This document shows, piece after piece, positions 1 to 11,589 of a stretch of 64,000 bases of DNA (its first letter is position 1; every line of letters starts with the position of its first letter). Origin of the DNA: Symbiodinium natans (Eukaryota > Sar > Dinophyceae > Suessiales > Symbiodiniaceae); contig CAJNDS010000791.1 in the NCBI GenBank assembly GCA_905221605.1, positions 760,001 to 824,000 of the forward strand, written 5' to 3'. A model generated the notes under the pieces. That model did no database searches. It saw only the letters and a list, made by a program, of their open reading frames with translations, and was not told where the DNA came from. Made by a program: the position numbers and the translations under genes.

Positions 1-61
1 GTGCGTGTCATCCTTGCGCACCGCGAAAAGCCTCTTGGAGGAGCCCTGCTTCAAGAATTGG

Positions 62-495
62 AAGGGGAGGGCTTCTTCCACAGGCTTCGCAGGACGACAA
101 TAAACGACGGGGGTGGAATGTAGAATAATTCTCTACTCTTCTTCTCCTATGGGCTTTGCAGGACAACAAGAAACAAAGGGGTGGAATTTAGAACTCTTCT
201 TCTACAGGCTTCGCAGGACGACAAGAAACGATGGGGGTGGAATTTAGAATTCACTCTTCTCTTCTTCTACGGGCTTCGCAGGACGACAAGAAACAAGGGG
301 GGTGGAAGTTAGTCTTCTTCTAGGGGGTGGTGGAAATTAGAAAAACTCTCCAGTCTTCTCTTCTTCTACCAACTTTGCAGGACGTCAAGAAACGATCGGG
401 GGTGGAAGCAGATAAATTCTCTACTTTTTCTTCTTGTACACGCTTCGAATGACGACAAGAAACGATGGGGGTGGAATTAAGAATAATTCTGTACT
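62..495. repeat. Degenerate tandem repeat, about 55-100 bp units
   Basis: Six diverged units share the core gcttcgcaggacgacaag followed by a ggggtggaat block and a cttctctact block. Cores lie near 83, 151, 206, 271, 370 and 440. Unit length varies because of small insertions. No coding potential is recognised. Confidence 0.8.
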
Positions 496-1035
496 CTACT
501 CTTCTCGTGCAAAACCGAAGGTCCTTTGGTACCTTTTGCCTTGCAAGCACAAGGCCTAGCACCCAACCGAAGGACGCGAGGCGGACTTTTTTCTTTTCAC
601 ACTTAAGCCTTGAGCCAAAGTTCAAGAAGTGCACAAAAGTCAGAAACGAATTTCAGAGACCTTTGTTTGGTGTGTTTTGTTTGCTTGGTGGCGAGTACGC
701 ACCACTCTTTGCTAGCCGCAGCCGTTTTTTGGCGTACCGTTTTCCGTTGCAATTTTCCTGCCGTATGGCTTGATTCCGCTTTGCACGCCTTGCAAGTGTA
801 GTTGCTCCACAGCCTGGTCAAAAGCATCGTTGATGGACTCAACAGCGAAGAGGCACCATTCAATCTCCTGCAGTGGAAATGCCCGCGCCCGACCCAGTAT
901 GCCCAACCACTTGATGCACGAGTTCCTCGATGGGCAGCCTGAGCTCCCGAGAGGATTTTTTGGGACAGACCCAGGGTGCTGCACCTACACCCCGTCATGA
1001 ACCCAGAGCCAGGTGCCAGCGCATGTAAGTATCAT
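496..1035. other. No recognised gene; possible spliced-leader relic
   Basis: Open frames here are short and overlap on both strands without recognisable motifs. The only item of note is an exact 11-base match, on the minus strand at 609-619, to the 3' end of the dinoflagellate spliced leader (tttggctcaag). Confidence 0.4.
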
Positions 1036-2660
1036 TGCTCGTATACCACTCCTGATAACTAACCTCGCTCCAGTTCAGGATGATGGTACGAAAAGGCAGA
1101 GCACCAGACCTTGCCACCATGCCCAACCTCTGCCAGCTACGGCACTGGGGACTGGGGATATGTCAACTTCAGGGGTGTGAACGAAGAAATTTGGCTCTTC
1201 ACACACAATGTTGCGGACCCCGTGATCATGGCTCGACTAGAGCAAACTTGTTCACTTTCACAGAGTATGGACATCACATGTTCTGCTTAGCACCGCAGGA
1301 CGTGTTCTCATCCTACCCAGAACACAAGATATGTGCGTGGTGCTGCACAACACGTCACCCCCACTGCACCAGCCAATGCTGGCCAAGTACAACACCATCT
1401 CGGGCATCATGACCATGCAGGCCGTCAGCAACATCGTGTTCCGAACAGTACACGCGGAGGTTCAACTTCACAGAACGTGGCCTTCCATTGACGCTACCAT
1501 CGAAAACCATGAGAGGCAGATCACGTTTCAGCTCGAGGACGATTGGCCCACCAACATTTGGACAGAGTATACAAGTCTCGACAAAAGCAGCTCATGTTCT
1601 TCATCGCCGATGGGACCCACTATTGTTCACGTTCACGGACCCATGTCACGTCACCGACAATGTCGACACCAAACGCGCCACGCAACCCTACATCGCCGGG
1701 AAGTTCTACAAGATCCAAGAAGGAAGCAAGCCGCCGGTCCTTTCGATCCCGGCCAGCTGCGTAGTCGAACAACATGCGGACTGGGCCTGGTTTCAGTCCC
1801 ATCAACAACAGGAACCTCACCGGTGGCTAGCACTACCTCTAGCTGTGACCAGCAGCCCCAGAAACCATTCCGCCTTCTGGACGGCAGCAACAGACTCAGA
1901 TCCACCGCGCCGACATCGAGCGCAGCACACCCATCAGGCTGTGTGGCTCAAGTTGGACGAGAAGCTCACCGCCCTTCTGCGAGATCCTCCACTAGAACCA
2001 CATCAAGCTCACGCCACGCCCAATCAAGAAGAATGGGAAGACTTCATCTCTCATCGACGAGCATTGTTGGAACTTCAGACCGGCACTACCTGTGACCACG
2101 AACATGTCCGACATCTATGGCACCATACCAAGTGAAAGTTTTGTTTCACTCGCCTAACTCTTAAGAATGAACGCTTGTCTAAACATGCCCTTTCCACGAT
2201 GCTGACACCATGTGTGCCCGCACGATACATACATGTTGCCATGATTGCACACACGTCATGATTCAAGTTGAAGACGCAATCTTGCCAAGGATGTGCCGAA
2301 GCCCACAGATGAACGATCGCGGAGATCAACAACAACAACGCACTCGATCCTCACGAAGACTCAGCACACAACGACCATCCAGAACATCCAGGAGCAGATC
2401 TCGAACGCCGAGATTGTCCCAGGCGAACAAGATCCACGCCTCGGCCCTTCTCAAGACCGTCGTACAAAAAGCCGAACAACCAGAACCAGATCCACCACCC
2501 CAAGACCGTCAGGAATCAGACAGTTCCAGCCAGCATCATCATTGATTCCTACATCTTTTCGCAACCGAACCACGATCTACCAGATTCTTGGAATTCCAAC
2601 GGCATGTTTTACAACCAAAACCCGTACGGAGTGCCACTCCCAAAAACCGTTCCAGTTATT
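1036..2660 (+). pseudogene. Decayed coding-like stretch, unidentified
   Basis: Base composition and several partially open plus-strand frames, for example near 1130-1260, 1331-1560 and 2000-2120, look like former coding sequence broken by frameshifts. The open segments switch frame repeatedly, so no single protein can be read. I do not recognise a family. It may be a decayed mobile-element gene, but no diagnostic motif is visible. Confidence 0.25.
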
Positions 2661-2997
2661 TATTTTAAAGTAAAACGGCGGTGAAGCTTTGACAAGTTGC
2701 GTACGACGGAAAGAACAACTGCATGCTCAGGCAGATGGCCAACAGAGACAGCCAAGAATAGAAGTCATTACCGGACGCCGTTGTCTCACATGAAATTGTC
2801 CACCTTTATCTGCAACCGCAACCTACCTGTGGAAGCCTTGGCCGTGAACCTGAACTCCTTCCTTCATTTTTTTGGCATCGAGCTTCTTTACCACATCAGC
2901 GGCGCAGTAAGCAAGTCAAGACGATTGCTTGTTAAGGGTGAAACTAAATGTCAGAATAACGACCAAAACACAAACGAAACAACAAACTCCTGCAAAA

Positions 2998-3740
2998 TAA
3001 GCTCTTGTATCACTTTTTAAACCTACAGTATACAAAGGATGCCCCCAAACAAGACTTCCAAGAAGAGAAATAGATGACATGGCAAAGATCATTGATTGGT
3101 TACCAAAGACTATTAATTGTAAAATCCCAGAAATTATTATGGAAATGATCCCAAATGCAGGAATTATTAAAATGTAAACTTCTGGATGTCCAAAAAACCA
3201 AAATAAATGTTGATAGTGTCTAGGATCTCCTCCAAATATAGGATCAAAGAAAAGTGTATTAGAATGAAGATCACCCAATATTAAAAGAAGTGTACCAGAT
3301 AAGATTGGTAATGTGAATAAAAGCATGAAAGCTGTAATCAAGAAAGCCCAAGGAAATAATGGGATAGTCTTTCATGTCAGACAATAAGATCTCAGATTCA
3401 GAATTCCAAAAGTTAAGAGATGTAAGTAAGACATGAAGATATACCAGAGACTAATAATCCAAGTATAAGATTTCCTGTGCTTGAAGGTGACAAAGACATA
3501 AAAGAAGTGGACAATGGTGGAAAACATGTTCATCCTGTACCACCTCCAAATTCTGAGATTATAGAAAGGATTAGGAAAGATATGAAAGTAAAAGAATTAA
3601 GATAGAAAAATTATCTGGGATATACCACTTCTGGAGACCCTTGAAAGATAGGTACAAAATAATTTCAAATCCTCCAAACAAGCCAAGGCATACTGAAAAG
3701 AAGATCATAAGAAAGCCATGCAATGTAATGCATACATTAT
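2998..3740 (-). pseudogene. cox1: NUMT: fragment of mitochondrial cox1
   Basis: The minus strand encodes a clear piece of cytochrome c oxidase subunit 1. An open run of about 110 residues (about 3341 down to 3005) includes DPIFGGDPRHYQHLFWFFGH, then PEVYILIIPAFGI, and ends near SDTRAYF. The two haem/copper-region histidines of the HLFWFFGHPEVY block are visible. Upstream (about 3345-3740) cox1 similarity continues but in shifted frames with stops, for example the segments around PDNFSI and LLTFGILNLR. The block is AT-rich, unlike its GC-rich surroundings. A broken gene in a nuclear context means a nuclear copy of mitochondrial DNA, not a working gene. The real cox1 in dinoflagellates is mitochondrial and itself often fragmented, so assembly contamination is the alternative. 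Confidence 0.9.
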
Positions 3741-3744
3741 AGAA

Positions 3745-4600
3745 GTTCTGGTTGCTGGAGATATAATCCTATTTCCTGATGAATATTTTTCTATTCTTTT
3801 TTGGATGATATTGATGTTCCGGAGATTCCAAAAATGAATCCAGACAAAAAAACTTAAGTAAGTTTGTATTAAAAGGTCTGGTGGTTTCGTTTCGCCCCCT
3901 TTAACACATTTCATGCTCACAAGTTCACTTAGCTACAAGCTGTTGGTTCTTCTCGTTTTGCAGGAATTTGAGTTCTTCTGCTCCGAACTTTGAATTCTCT
4001 CATTCTCTTTGGGCACGCAACACATGGTTCTTCCGGCAAGCAGCACCGGCAGCAGGAGGGTGTCAGCATTGCCATGACAAAAAACAGGATGGAGACATCA
4101 AACCATCATTTCTTCACAACCAGTTCTAAGAGAAAGACTTAAGGTAAACCTCCGCGCATTGAAAGCATTCTCTGCCTTCTTATAAGAGCTTGAACTGGGT
4201 TAGACAAATTGGCTCCAAGTTTTTCTATGCACAAACGCCACTGCGCATAAGCTGACCAAACACAAGTGGCACTTATAACAAGCTAAGCAGACAGCTCTAT
4301 TGAGAAACCTTCTCATCGTTTAGAAATAAATTTCTTGGCGCAATTTCCAGCTGACTTTCACGTATTTCAAATCCACCAAAAAATGGAAATGCATGAAGAA
4401 ATTTTCGGCGGGCGCCGACATCTCAAGCGGTGTTGCAACCGCTTCACATGCTGTCTCTTCAAGAGAGCGACATCTCAAGCGGCAACCCAGACCAGATTAA
4501 GTCATACATTAAAAAACTGTCTTGTGAACAATTTGCATTGGATTCCATGCTGCGCATAATTCACAGCATTTTTGGCTTGAATTTCAGTTTTTTTCTTGTT
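3745..4600. other. No recognised gene; short interspersed repeats
   Basis: No supported ORF. The motif cgacatctcaagcgg occurs twice (about 4418 and 4469), and a related cgtctcaagcggcaacc occurs at about 5445. This marks an interspersed repeat that also carries the 4480-4620 segment. Confidence 0.4.
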
Positions 4601-4620
4601 TCTAAAGATGGCACGAACTG
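4480..4620. repeat. Interspersed repeat, copy 1
   Basis: This segment (cagaccagattaag, then aaaaact, ttttggcttgaat and ttttttcttgtttctaaa) recurs in diverged form at 5775-5862. The order of blocks is the same in both copies. Confidence 0.6.
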
Positions 4621-4639
4621 CTGCAATGGCAGCAAGATG

Positions 4640-5196
4640 GTCCGGCGGGCGTGTGACAATAGGAACAGCAGGACGCGACAGAAGAGTTCGAAATAACCCG
4701 ACTTGGCGCTGGTGGTGTTTGCCACACGGATTCGGCCCGTGCGTACAAGCAGCCTGAAGCTTGCCCACACCAATGTCAAGCACAAACCTCCAAACCGGAG
4801 TTTACCAAGCTGTTTGACGTGCCTGTGTGGCAGGGTATTGATGACGATTGGAAGGTTAAGACGCGCATCGGCGGCACGCAGAAGCTGGATGGCTTTTTTG
4901 ACAGCTTCCGCCGAGACGTGGGGCGGCAGCCCTTCAACACTACTGGACCCACTCCAAAGCAAGCTGATGGAGGAGGGCCTTCATCATCGCGTTCGTGCCT
5001 TTCAGTGTAAGTTTTGGATGTCCGGCAGCGACATTTCTTGGTCAACGCTGGCCGAATATTTGAAAGTCGCAGAGCAGTGCGAGCAGCCCAAAAAGCGGCT
5101 TGCTCCTGATGCTGGAGTGGGATTGTTGGCGGACAGTGATAGGGAACTGGATGCTGGCGAATCCCAGTGCAGTTTGTTGTTCGACGATGACGAGTG
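4640..5196 (+). pseudogene. Frameshifted ISXO2-like (DDE) transposase fragment
   Basis: Pieces of a transposase-like domain can be followed across two plus frames. They are HTDSARAYK near 4729, LAHTNVKHK near 4760, then GGTQKLDGFFDSFRRDVG near 4870-4925, then LHHRVRAFQCKFW near 4980-5020. HTDxAxAY, GTQKLDG and the following R(V/A)xQ blocks in this order are what I know from ISXO2-like transposases and related proteins that are frequent in dinoflagellate genomes. The frame alternates at least three times, so the gene is broken. The last piece sits in the longest open frame (4703-5196), which by itself is only partly genuine. Confidence 0.5.
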
Positions 5197-5496
5197 AAGC
5201 GCCCGGATGTCTCGCAGAAATGATGTCTCGATGTGTGCTTGCGAGTTTGAAAAGCTTGGAGGCTTCGGGGTTCAGTTTCGGGGTTCGGTGGTTGACGTGA
5301 AGTATTTGGCAAGGTGGGTTTCTGCAACCAATGAAGCTGTAGGGTGCTGCTATACTTGCTTCTGGAGACCTCACGCGGATCCCTTTATTTGCGCGGCGCC
5401 TCAAGCTAGCACTTCTCCGGGCGCTGCGCCTATATTGCCGCGGCGTCTCAAGCGGCAACCGTTTTCGTTGGTTTCTCGCCGAGCTATGCGCCTCAG

Positions 5497-5523
5497 GGGA
5501 CGCCGCCTGCGGCGGCGCCCCCG
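5497..5523. other. GC-rich inverted repeat
   Basis: The run gacgccgcctgcggcggc and its continuation form a small perfect hairpin (cgccgc/gcggcg arms around a short loop). No neighbouring gene gives it an obvious role. Confidence 0.4.
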
Positions 5524-5774
5524 AAGGGGCTTCTTCCACTTGGCTTCAGACCAAAACTGCCAAAAAAGACAAATAGAAAAAAAATGAACGAAATTTCGTG
5601 CAGCATTCAAACAAAAAAACAATAATTTTGTTGGCAATTGGAAGCCAGAAAAACTTAAGGGCTTGGAGGATCAAAATCTTTCTCTTTGATTGTTTAAAGT
5701 TGGAAGCAAGACATTGATAGCTTTTGATTGCAGTTAAATGTTGAATGTTAACTGCAGCAAAGCAGTTTCTTAGA

Positions 5775-5862
5775 TTGGCAGACCAGATCAAGTTGTGCAT
5801 TTAAAAACTTTCTTTGCAGCATTTTGGCTTGAATCTCAGTGTTTTTTCTTGTTTCTAAATGT
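5775..5862. repeat. Interspersed repeat, copy 2
   Basis: Diverged copy of the 4480-4620 repeat. The shared blocks are cagaccagatcaag, aaaaact, ttttggcttgaatctcag and ttttttcttgtttctaaa. Confidence 0.6.
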
Positions 5863-5865
5863 TAC

Positions 5866-5912
5866 TTTAGGATATTTTAGGGTTTAGGGTTTGGGGTTTT
5901 GGGTTCGGATTT
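5866..5912. repeat. Short telomere-like tract (TTTAGGG type)
   Basis: About five degenerate units of ttagggttt/ttggggttt on the plus strand. Too short and internal to be a chromosome end. Confidence 0.6.
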
Positions 5913-6239
5913 TTAGAGGCTTAAGGCCGCGTGGTGGTCAAGCCACCAGAAGCTGCAAAAGGGGTGGAAGTCCGTAGGTCTGGCTTTGCTTGGAAGTTTA
6001 CTTGTTGGTCGCGCCCCCTTAAAGACAGACTGGCGTATAAGCTTGGTGCTATGTTGCTTCGTAGCTGTGGGACGCCCGCTTCTAACCTTCCAAAGTAACT
6101 GAGCCCTTAGCTGTTCCACACCAAAATAATTCTCTTATGGAGATTAAGAACGCCCGTTCTCTTTCTCTTTGTCAACCTTTAAAGTTAGAAACTTCTTTTC
6201 ACCCTTTTGCCAGTTTTACAGTGCAGTAGGATGGCTTTG

Positions 6240-6800
6240 CGTTAGTATCTGCACTACAGTATGTTGCAAGCAAATTCGTTTCACCTAACCTTTGAATTTT
6301 GCGGTGCATGTAAATAAAGATAGAAGCATGTTTTTCGAGCGAATGTTTGTTTTTGAACGCCGCGCGTCATTCTTAACTGGCCAAAACTGCACTCGTCAGG
6401 CCCACACGGCCGAGCTAAATGTTTGTGGTGACTTTGCCGTTGTAGACGGAGAAGGTGGGTGTTTTGTGTTTGTGCGCTTCCCTTGGTTCGTACGAGTAAG
6501 AACGCCAAGAAAGTGTTTTGCGCATTGTGCTAGCCTTTGTCTGCTGGTAAGAGCGTGAACGCAGCAAAGGTTGCCTGAAATAATTGCAGGTGCAGCGTAT
6601 CAACTCTTTGCGAGCGACCGTGGAGTGCACTTGAATACAAGTGCCATGTCCCTCCAGTACGAGCCTTGCCGCCAGGTGTCCGCATGCACAGGCTTAAGAC
6701 TTGAGGTGCCCAGGCCCGTCCGGGTCAGGCGTGGCTAAGGTGCCCATGCACAGGCGCAAGCTGCACAGGCTTTTCCCGGTTAGGCGTGCTTGCAGGTGCC
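6240..6800. repeat. Long dispersed repeat, copy 1
   Basis: The order of blocks here is the same as at 7430-7960: a gcaaattcgtttcacc block, cggtgcatgt, a gaacgccg...cgtcattct block, ctgcactcgtcaggcccac, then acggagaaggtgggtg and gcgcttcccttggtt. Motifs of the type aacgcccgttctc also recur at about 6148, 7286 and 7351. No coding gene is recognised. Confidence 0.7.
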
Positions 6801-6870
6801 AGCAAATGCACAGGCTCAAGGCTTCTTCCAGCTCTGTCTTTTCGGGTCAGGCGTGCGCAGCCTGAGCGGG
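6680..6870. repeat. 60-bp minisatellite, diverged copies
   Basis: About three diverged units of the 60-bp repeat described at 7885-8370, built from tgcacaggctcaagg and cgggtcaggcgtg blocks. Confidence 0.65.
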
Positions 6871-7429
6871 GCTCCGGGTCAGATGTGCTCTGTAACCCCT
6901 TTGGCTTAAGGCCGCGTCTGCTCAAGGTGGTTGAGCCCCTACTCGCAGGTAGCGGGCCCCTCTGGGAAAGCCTGGAGGCGTAGGAGTGCTTGGTTCTGTG
7001 TTTGCTTTGTTGCTGGGGCTCCTTAGCATGACGCAGTTCCTTGTGAGCGCACGCTTGCAAGAAGAATCCATTGCTTTGCTTTGGATTTCTACTGTGTCAA
7101 CACAGCAAGCCTGGTTTGCCCTGTAGTCTTTGCCCTTGCGCACTGATTGTTGGGTACGCCCGCTCCCAACCTTAAAAAGTGACGTCAACTGAGCCCTCAG
7201 TTGTCCCGTCACGGTCCCAACCTTCTAAAGTGACGTCAACTGAGCCCTCAGTTGTCCTGTCACTCAGTTAAGTTGGTGTTGAGAACGCCCGTTCTCTCTT
7301 GCCAACTAATTTAAATGTGTTCTACCTAGTTGTTTAGTCCAACATCTGTTGGGAACGCCCGTTCCCTTCTGCAAGCACAGTATTTTGAGTTTCTTGCGCA
7401 TATGTGCAGTACGGATAGCTTCGGCGTAA

Positions 7430-7960
7430 GGTATCTGCACTATGTCGCAAGTGCGAATTCGTTTTTACCAAACCGTTTAACTTTGCGGTGCATGTGAAGA
7501 TAGGAGCATGTTTTTGCCGCAGTCTGAGATCAATGTTTACTATTGAACGCCGTGCATCATTCTCGACTGGCCCAAACTGCACTCGTCAGGCCCACCCGGC
7601 CGAGAGCACTAAATGTTGCGGGTGTTGATTTTGCCGTCGTGGACGGGGAAGGTGGGTGTTTGTCTGTTTGTGCGCTTCCCTTGGTTAGTGAACGCCATGG
7701 AAGTGCTTTGTGTATTGCGCTGGCCTTTGTCTGCTAGTAAGAGCGTGAACGCAGCAAAGGTTAGGCCTTCGAATAATTGTCATTACTGTGTATGCCTGCC
7801 TCTCCCACCCGTGCAGCGTATCAACTCTTTGCAACAGTGAAGTGCGCTCAGTACAGGTGCCATGCCCCCTAGCTAGTACGTGCCTTGCCGCCAGGTGCCC
7901 GCATATGCACAGGCTCGAGGTGCCCAGGCCCGTCCGGGTCAGGCGTGGCTCTAGGTGCCC
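7430..7960. repeat. Long dispersed repeat, copy 2
   Basis: Second copy of the 6240-6800 repeat, leading into the same 60-bp minisatellite. The co-duplication shows that the unit spans the dispersed repeat plus the start of the minisatellite. Confidence 0.7.
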
Positions 7961-8370
7961 GCACATGCACAGGCTCAAGGTGCACAGGCCCTTCCGGGTC
8001 AGGCGTGCTTGCAGGTGCCAGCAAATGCACAGGCTCAAAGTGCACAAGCCCTTCCGGGTCAGGCGTGCTTGCAGGTGCCCGCGCAGGCTCAAGGTGCACA
8101 GGCCCCGCCGGGTCAGGCGTGCTTGCAAGTGCCTGCAAATAAATGCACAGGCTCAAGGTGCACAGGCCCTATCGGGTCAGGCGTGCTTGCAGGTGCCCCC
8201 ATATGCACAGGCTCAAGGTGCACAGGCCCTGCAAAGGCACAGGCTCAAGGTGCACAGGCCCTTCCGGGTCAGGCGTGCTCGCAGGTGTCAACGCACTCAA
8301 GGTGCACAGGCCCTTGCATGTGCCCGCGCATGCACAGGCTCAAGGTGCACAGAAATTCACTTGTCAGGCG
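7885..8370. repeat. 60-bp minisatellite array
   Basis: About seven head-to-tail units. Each is made of a gtgcccgcacatgcacaggc block, tcaaggtgcacaggccc, then ttccgggtcaggcgtgctt. Some units are shortened (for example near 8080 and 8225). Because 60 is a multiple of three, all frames stay open and give artificial repetitive peptides. I see no start, signal peptide or other mark of a real protein. Confidence 0.85.
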
Positions 8371-8374
8371 TCCC

Positions 8375-8720
8375 AGGTTCAGCAGATGCCGCAGGTCCTC
8401 AGTCCCTATTGCAGCACAGACTGTCGTGGGTCTTGTGCCAGGCGTCCCAGGTTCAGCAGATGCCGCAGGTTTTCATCAGGTCAGGTCCCTATTGCAGCAC
8501 AGACTGTGGGTCTTAGCAGATGCCACAGGTCCTCAGGTCCTTATTGCAGCATGGACCACCGTGGGTCTATTGCCAGGCGTCCCAGGTTCAACAGAGTGCA
8601 GCACAAACCCCGTGGGTCTTGTGCCGGGCGTTCCAGGATCAGTAGATGTCACAGGTCCTCAGGTCCCTATGTAGTCCAAGCCACCGGGCACTTGTGCCAG
8701 GCGGCCCAAGCCCCAGGTGT
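8375..8720. repeat. Second minisatellite, about 60-80 bp units
   Basis: Four to five units built from tgccaggcgtcccaggttc, agcagatgccgcaggtcctc and ccctattgcagcacagac. The array follows the 60-bp array directly. Confidence 0.75.
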
Positions 8721-9518
8721 GTACTGTGGAGGTTGGGATTCACCCTTGAAGTTCCCCTCTTGGCTATTCCCTCAACAACCCAAAACGTGAAAGATTGGAG
8801 GGAAGCCGAGGAAGCTCAGCGGATCCATTACTTGATGGAGTGAAGGGAGGAATCAAGAGTGTTGCAGAACAAAGGAATTGAGTACAGGAAAAAGCCTTCC
8901 TCACTGGAGGGGGGGGGGAATCCCAAAACCTGCAGTCACGCTGGGAGGCCCAAGTCCTTGCCAGTCGGTGCAAGCGTGCCGGGCTAGCTGAGGTGTAGTG
9001 TTAAGTGTCCGTTAGTGGCATTCCCATCTACTCAAAATGCTTCCTCACATCCACTTGCCAATCATGCACCTAGCGCTGCGGGGCTCCGCGAAGGCGTCTT
9101 GTTGATGAGCCTGGCGGGCTCGTCTGTGTGCAGCTCTGCGCGTGGTGGCAGTTGGCGGGTGTGTAGTCTTTGCATTTAGGGTTTAGGTTTGCTGCTTAGG
9201 TTTCTGGTCTGCCCCTCACTCTTGTGACAGTGCTCGGCACAGCATAGGGCGGAGGCCGTGTCAGAACTTACCCGGCAGGGACGCTCCTGTTTCTGCTGGA
9301 AAAGTGCCTGGAACAAGCGGCAGGGACAAAGCCTGTTCATGTTGGAGGGGTGCCCTCATGTTGGAGTGCCAGCAGTGAGTAGACCCTAAACTGCTGCCTA
9401 AAACTTCTTCAGAAGGCTCATATGTGATTAGGACTCGCAAACGGTTGCCAGCACCTTCGCCAGAAGGCCCAGTAGGGATTATCGGATTTGCTGCTTCAGC
9501 CCTACCAGAATGCCCAGA
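8721..9518. other. No recognised gene
   Basis: Open frames are short and without motifs. A G9 run lies at about 8910. The end (about 9400-9510) has two or three diverged units of the aaggcccagaagtgatta repeat that is better developed at 10050-10400. Confidence 0.4.
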
Positions 9519-11249
9519 GGAGGTTAAGTCGTGCACAAGAAGCTTGTGGTCCCTCGGGACTTGGAAGCAGCAGGGAGGGAAATCGCGAACCTGAAGCCTA
9601 TCGGGTATCAGGACCCGGCATGAAGTAAAAGCACGAACCTGCAGCCTATGGGCCTACGCGACCTGGGAGCAGCACGCAGATAAATCGCAAACCTAAAGCC
9701 TATGGGCTCTCCGGACCCGGGAGCAGCAGGGAGAGAGATCTCGAGCCTGAAGCTTATTGGCCTACGGGACCTGCGAGCAAGGCGGAGAGATATTGCGAGC
9801 CTATCGGCTCTCACAGGACCTGAGAGCAGCAGAGATGTGTATCGTCTTGCGCAAACTGCCCATTTCTGCGACAGGCTTGCAGTCGCAAAAATCGGCCGCT
9901 GCGCGGGGCAGTTGAGTGATCACAGGACGCCGCATCTATTGACAGGCATCTTGGACACCTTGCCTGCAGTCTCACTGCCCGGCCAGGAGGGCGCCCGCCC
10001 TCCTGCGCTGTGGCAAGCAGAAGCAGTGGGTAGACCTCTCAGACTGATGCCTCAAACATCCCCAGAAGGCTCAGAAATGATTAGGTCTCTCAAACTGCTG
10101 TCCCAACAGTTGCCTGAAGGCCCAGAAGTGATTAGGCTTCTCAAACTGCTGCCTCAACCTTCCCTGGAGGGCTCAGAGTGATTAGGCCTCTCAAACTGCT
10201 GCCTAAAACTTCTCCGGAAGGCCCAGCAGTGAGTAGGCCTCTCAAACTGCTGCCTAAAACTTTTCCAGAAGGCCCAGAAGTGATTAGGCCCCGCAAACGG
10301 CTGCCGGAACCTTCGCCAGAAGGCCCAGAAGGGATGTGAGGAACTGCTGCTTCGGCCTATTCCAGCAGGTCCAGAAGTGACTAGGCCTAGCACTTTGCTG
10401 TGGGTCCTGCATCAGGTGTAGTCTTAAAACAATCGGCCGCTGCGCGGGGCTCCGAGTTCTAAGGCCCCTTGACTCTCACACTTGACGCGCGGTTGGCTGC
10501 AGAGTGTTACGCAGCCTTGTGGGCCTTAAACTGCACCAGGCAAGCACGCCAAGCCGATAGGCTCCTGGTACCTGGGAAGCACACTTGCCAAGTGCCAGCC
10601 AGCAGCCTCTGGGGCTCTTGCGCCGTCTCAAAAATCGGCCGCTGCGCGGGGCTGTAAGAACATGGCCTCTTGCAAGCAGCGCTTCAGGCCTGCCCTATGG
10701 CCGTAGCTACGTGAGGACGCCCGGACTCACCCGCGCAGACGGCAGCATAGTGTAGCCACACCAGCCCCTTGTCTGCCCCTGCTTGTCGGGGGGGAAGGGG
10801 ACGCCTCTTCTGGCACTCTGTGTGCATTGTGCTTAGCGTGCTTGCAACTTCCTTGCCAACCTACAATGGAGTCCTGAGTGCTATTGCTACGGCCCTGGCG
10901 CTTGTGTGGGGACTGTCTCTACGGACGCGTTGAGCAGTTTAGGTGACGGAGGTTCCTTGCCTTACGGCCTACCCACACTTTCGCTTAATGTCTGTGCCAG
11001 ACGTGGCGCAGCATTGCTATGGGTGACGGGCTGCTGTAGGTTCTTGTTTGCATTGGTCTCACCATGCTGGCCTTGCGTTAAGTTGTCTTGCAATAAGGGC
11101 CTCTGCGCTAGCGGTTGCTTCTTTGTAGTCACGACTTCTTTTTCACTCGCTGGCTTGTACAGTTTGTTTCACCCTTCGTGTTGAGACTCACAAGGACGGC
11201 CTACTGGGCTGCTGATGCAGTAAAGAGGCGACAGTTCAAAAAAAAAAAA
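9519..11249 (+). repeat. Segmental duplication, copy A, ending in an A tract
   Basis: This stretch is repeated as direct copy B at 13289-15168 with roughly 95% identity by eye. Internal parts, in order: about 57-bp repeats (gggagcagcagggagggaaa...aacctgaagcctat) at 9540-9830; about 51-bp repeats (ctcaaactgctgcc...aaggcccagaagtgatta) at 10050-10400; three copies of aatcggccgctgcgcggggc near 9896, 10432 and 10631; and a 3' part ending gctgctgatg...agtaaagagg followed by about 12 A. The A tract at the end of both copies suggests a reverse-transcribed origin, but no RT-like ORF is present. Confidence 0.85.
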
Positions 11250-11470
11250 CCTCCGGGTCAGGCGTGCTTGCAGGTGCCTGCAAATGCACAGGCTCAAGGT
11301 GCACTGGCCCTTCCGGATCAGACGTGCTTGCAGGTGCCCGCACATGCACAGGCTCAGGGTGCACAGGCCCTTACAGGTGCCACTCGCAGGTGTCAACGTA
11401 CTCCAGGTGCACAGGCCCTTGCAGGTGCCCGCACATGCACAGGCTCAAGGCGCACAGAAATTCCCCTCTG
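11250..11470. repeat. 60-bp minisatellite, downstream copy
   Basis: Three to four units of the same 60-bp repeat as at 7885-8370. They start immediately after the A tract of duplication copy A. Confidence 0.8.
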
Positions 11471-11589
11471 TCCAAGCCCTCAGTTGCAGCGCAGGCCATA
11501 GGTGCCTTGTCGCCAGGTGCTAAGCGTGCCGCTTTTCCGTTTCCTGAGCTGGCTTCCAGGTTCAGCGCCCTGCGCCAGGTGGGCAGGGC

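Noticed and set aside
7885-8370. CRISPR array
   Set aside because: Direct repeats are contiguous minisatellite units without unique spacers, and the context is eukaryotic.
7685-8790. Repetitive proteins of 95-242 residues in the minisatellite
   Set aside because: The frames stay open only because the unit length is a multiple of three. No start context, signal or known fold.
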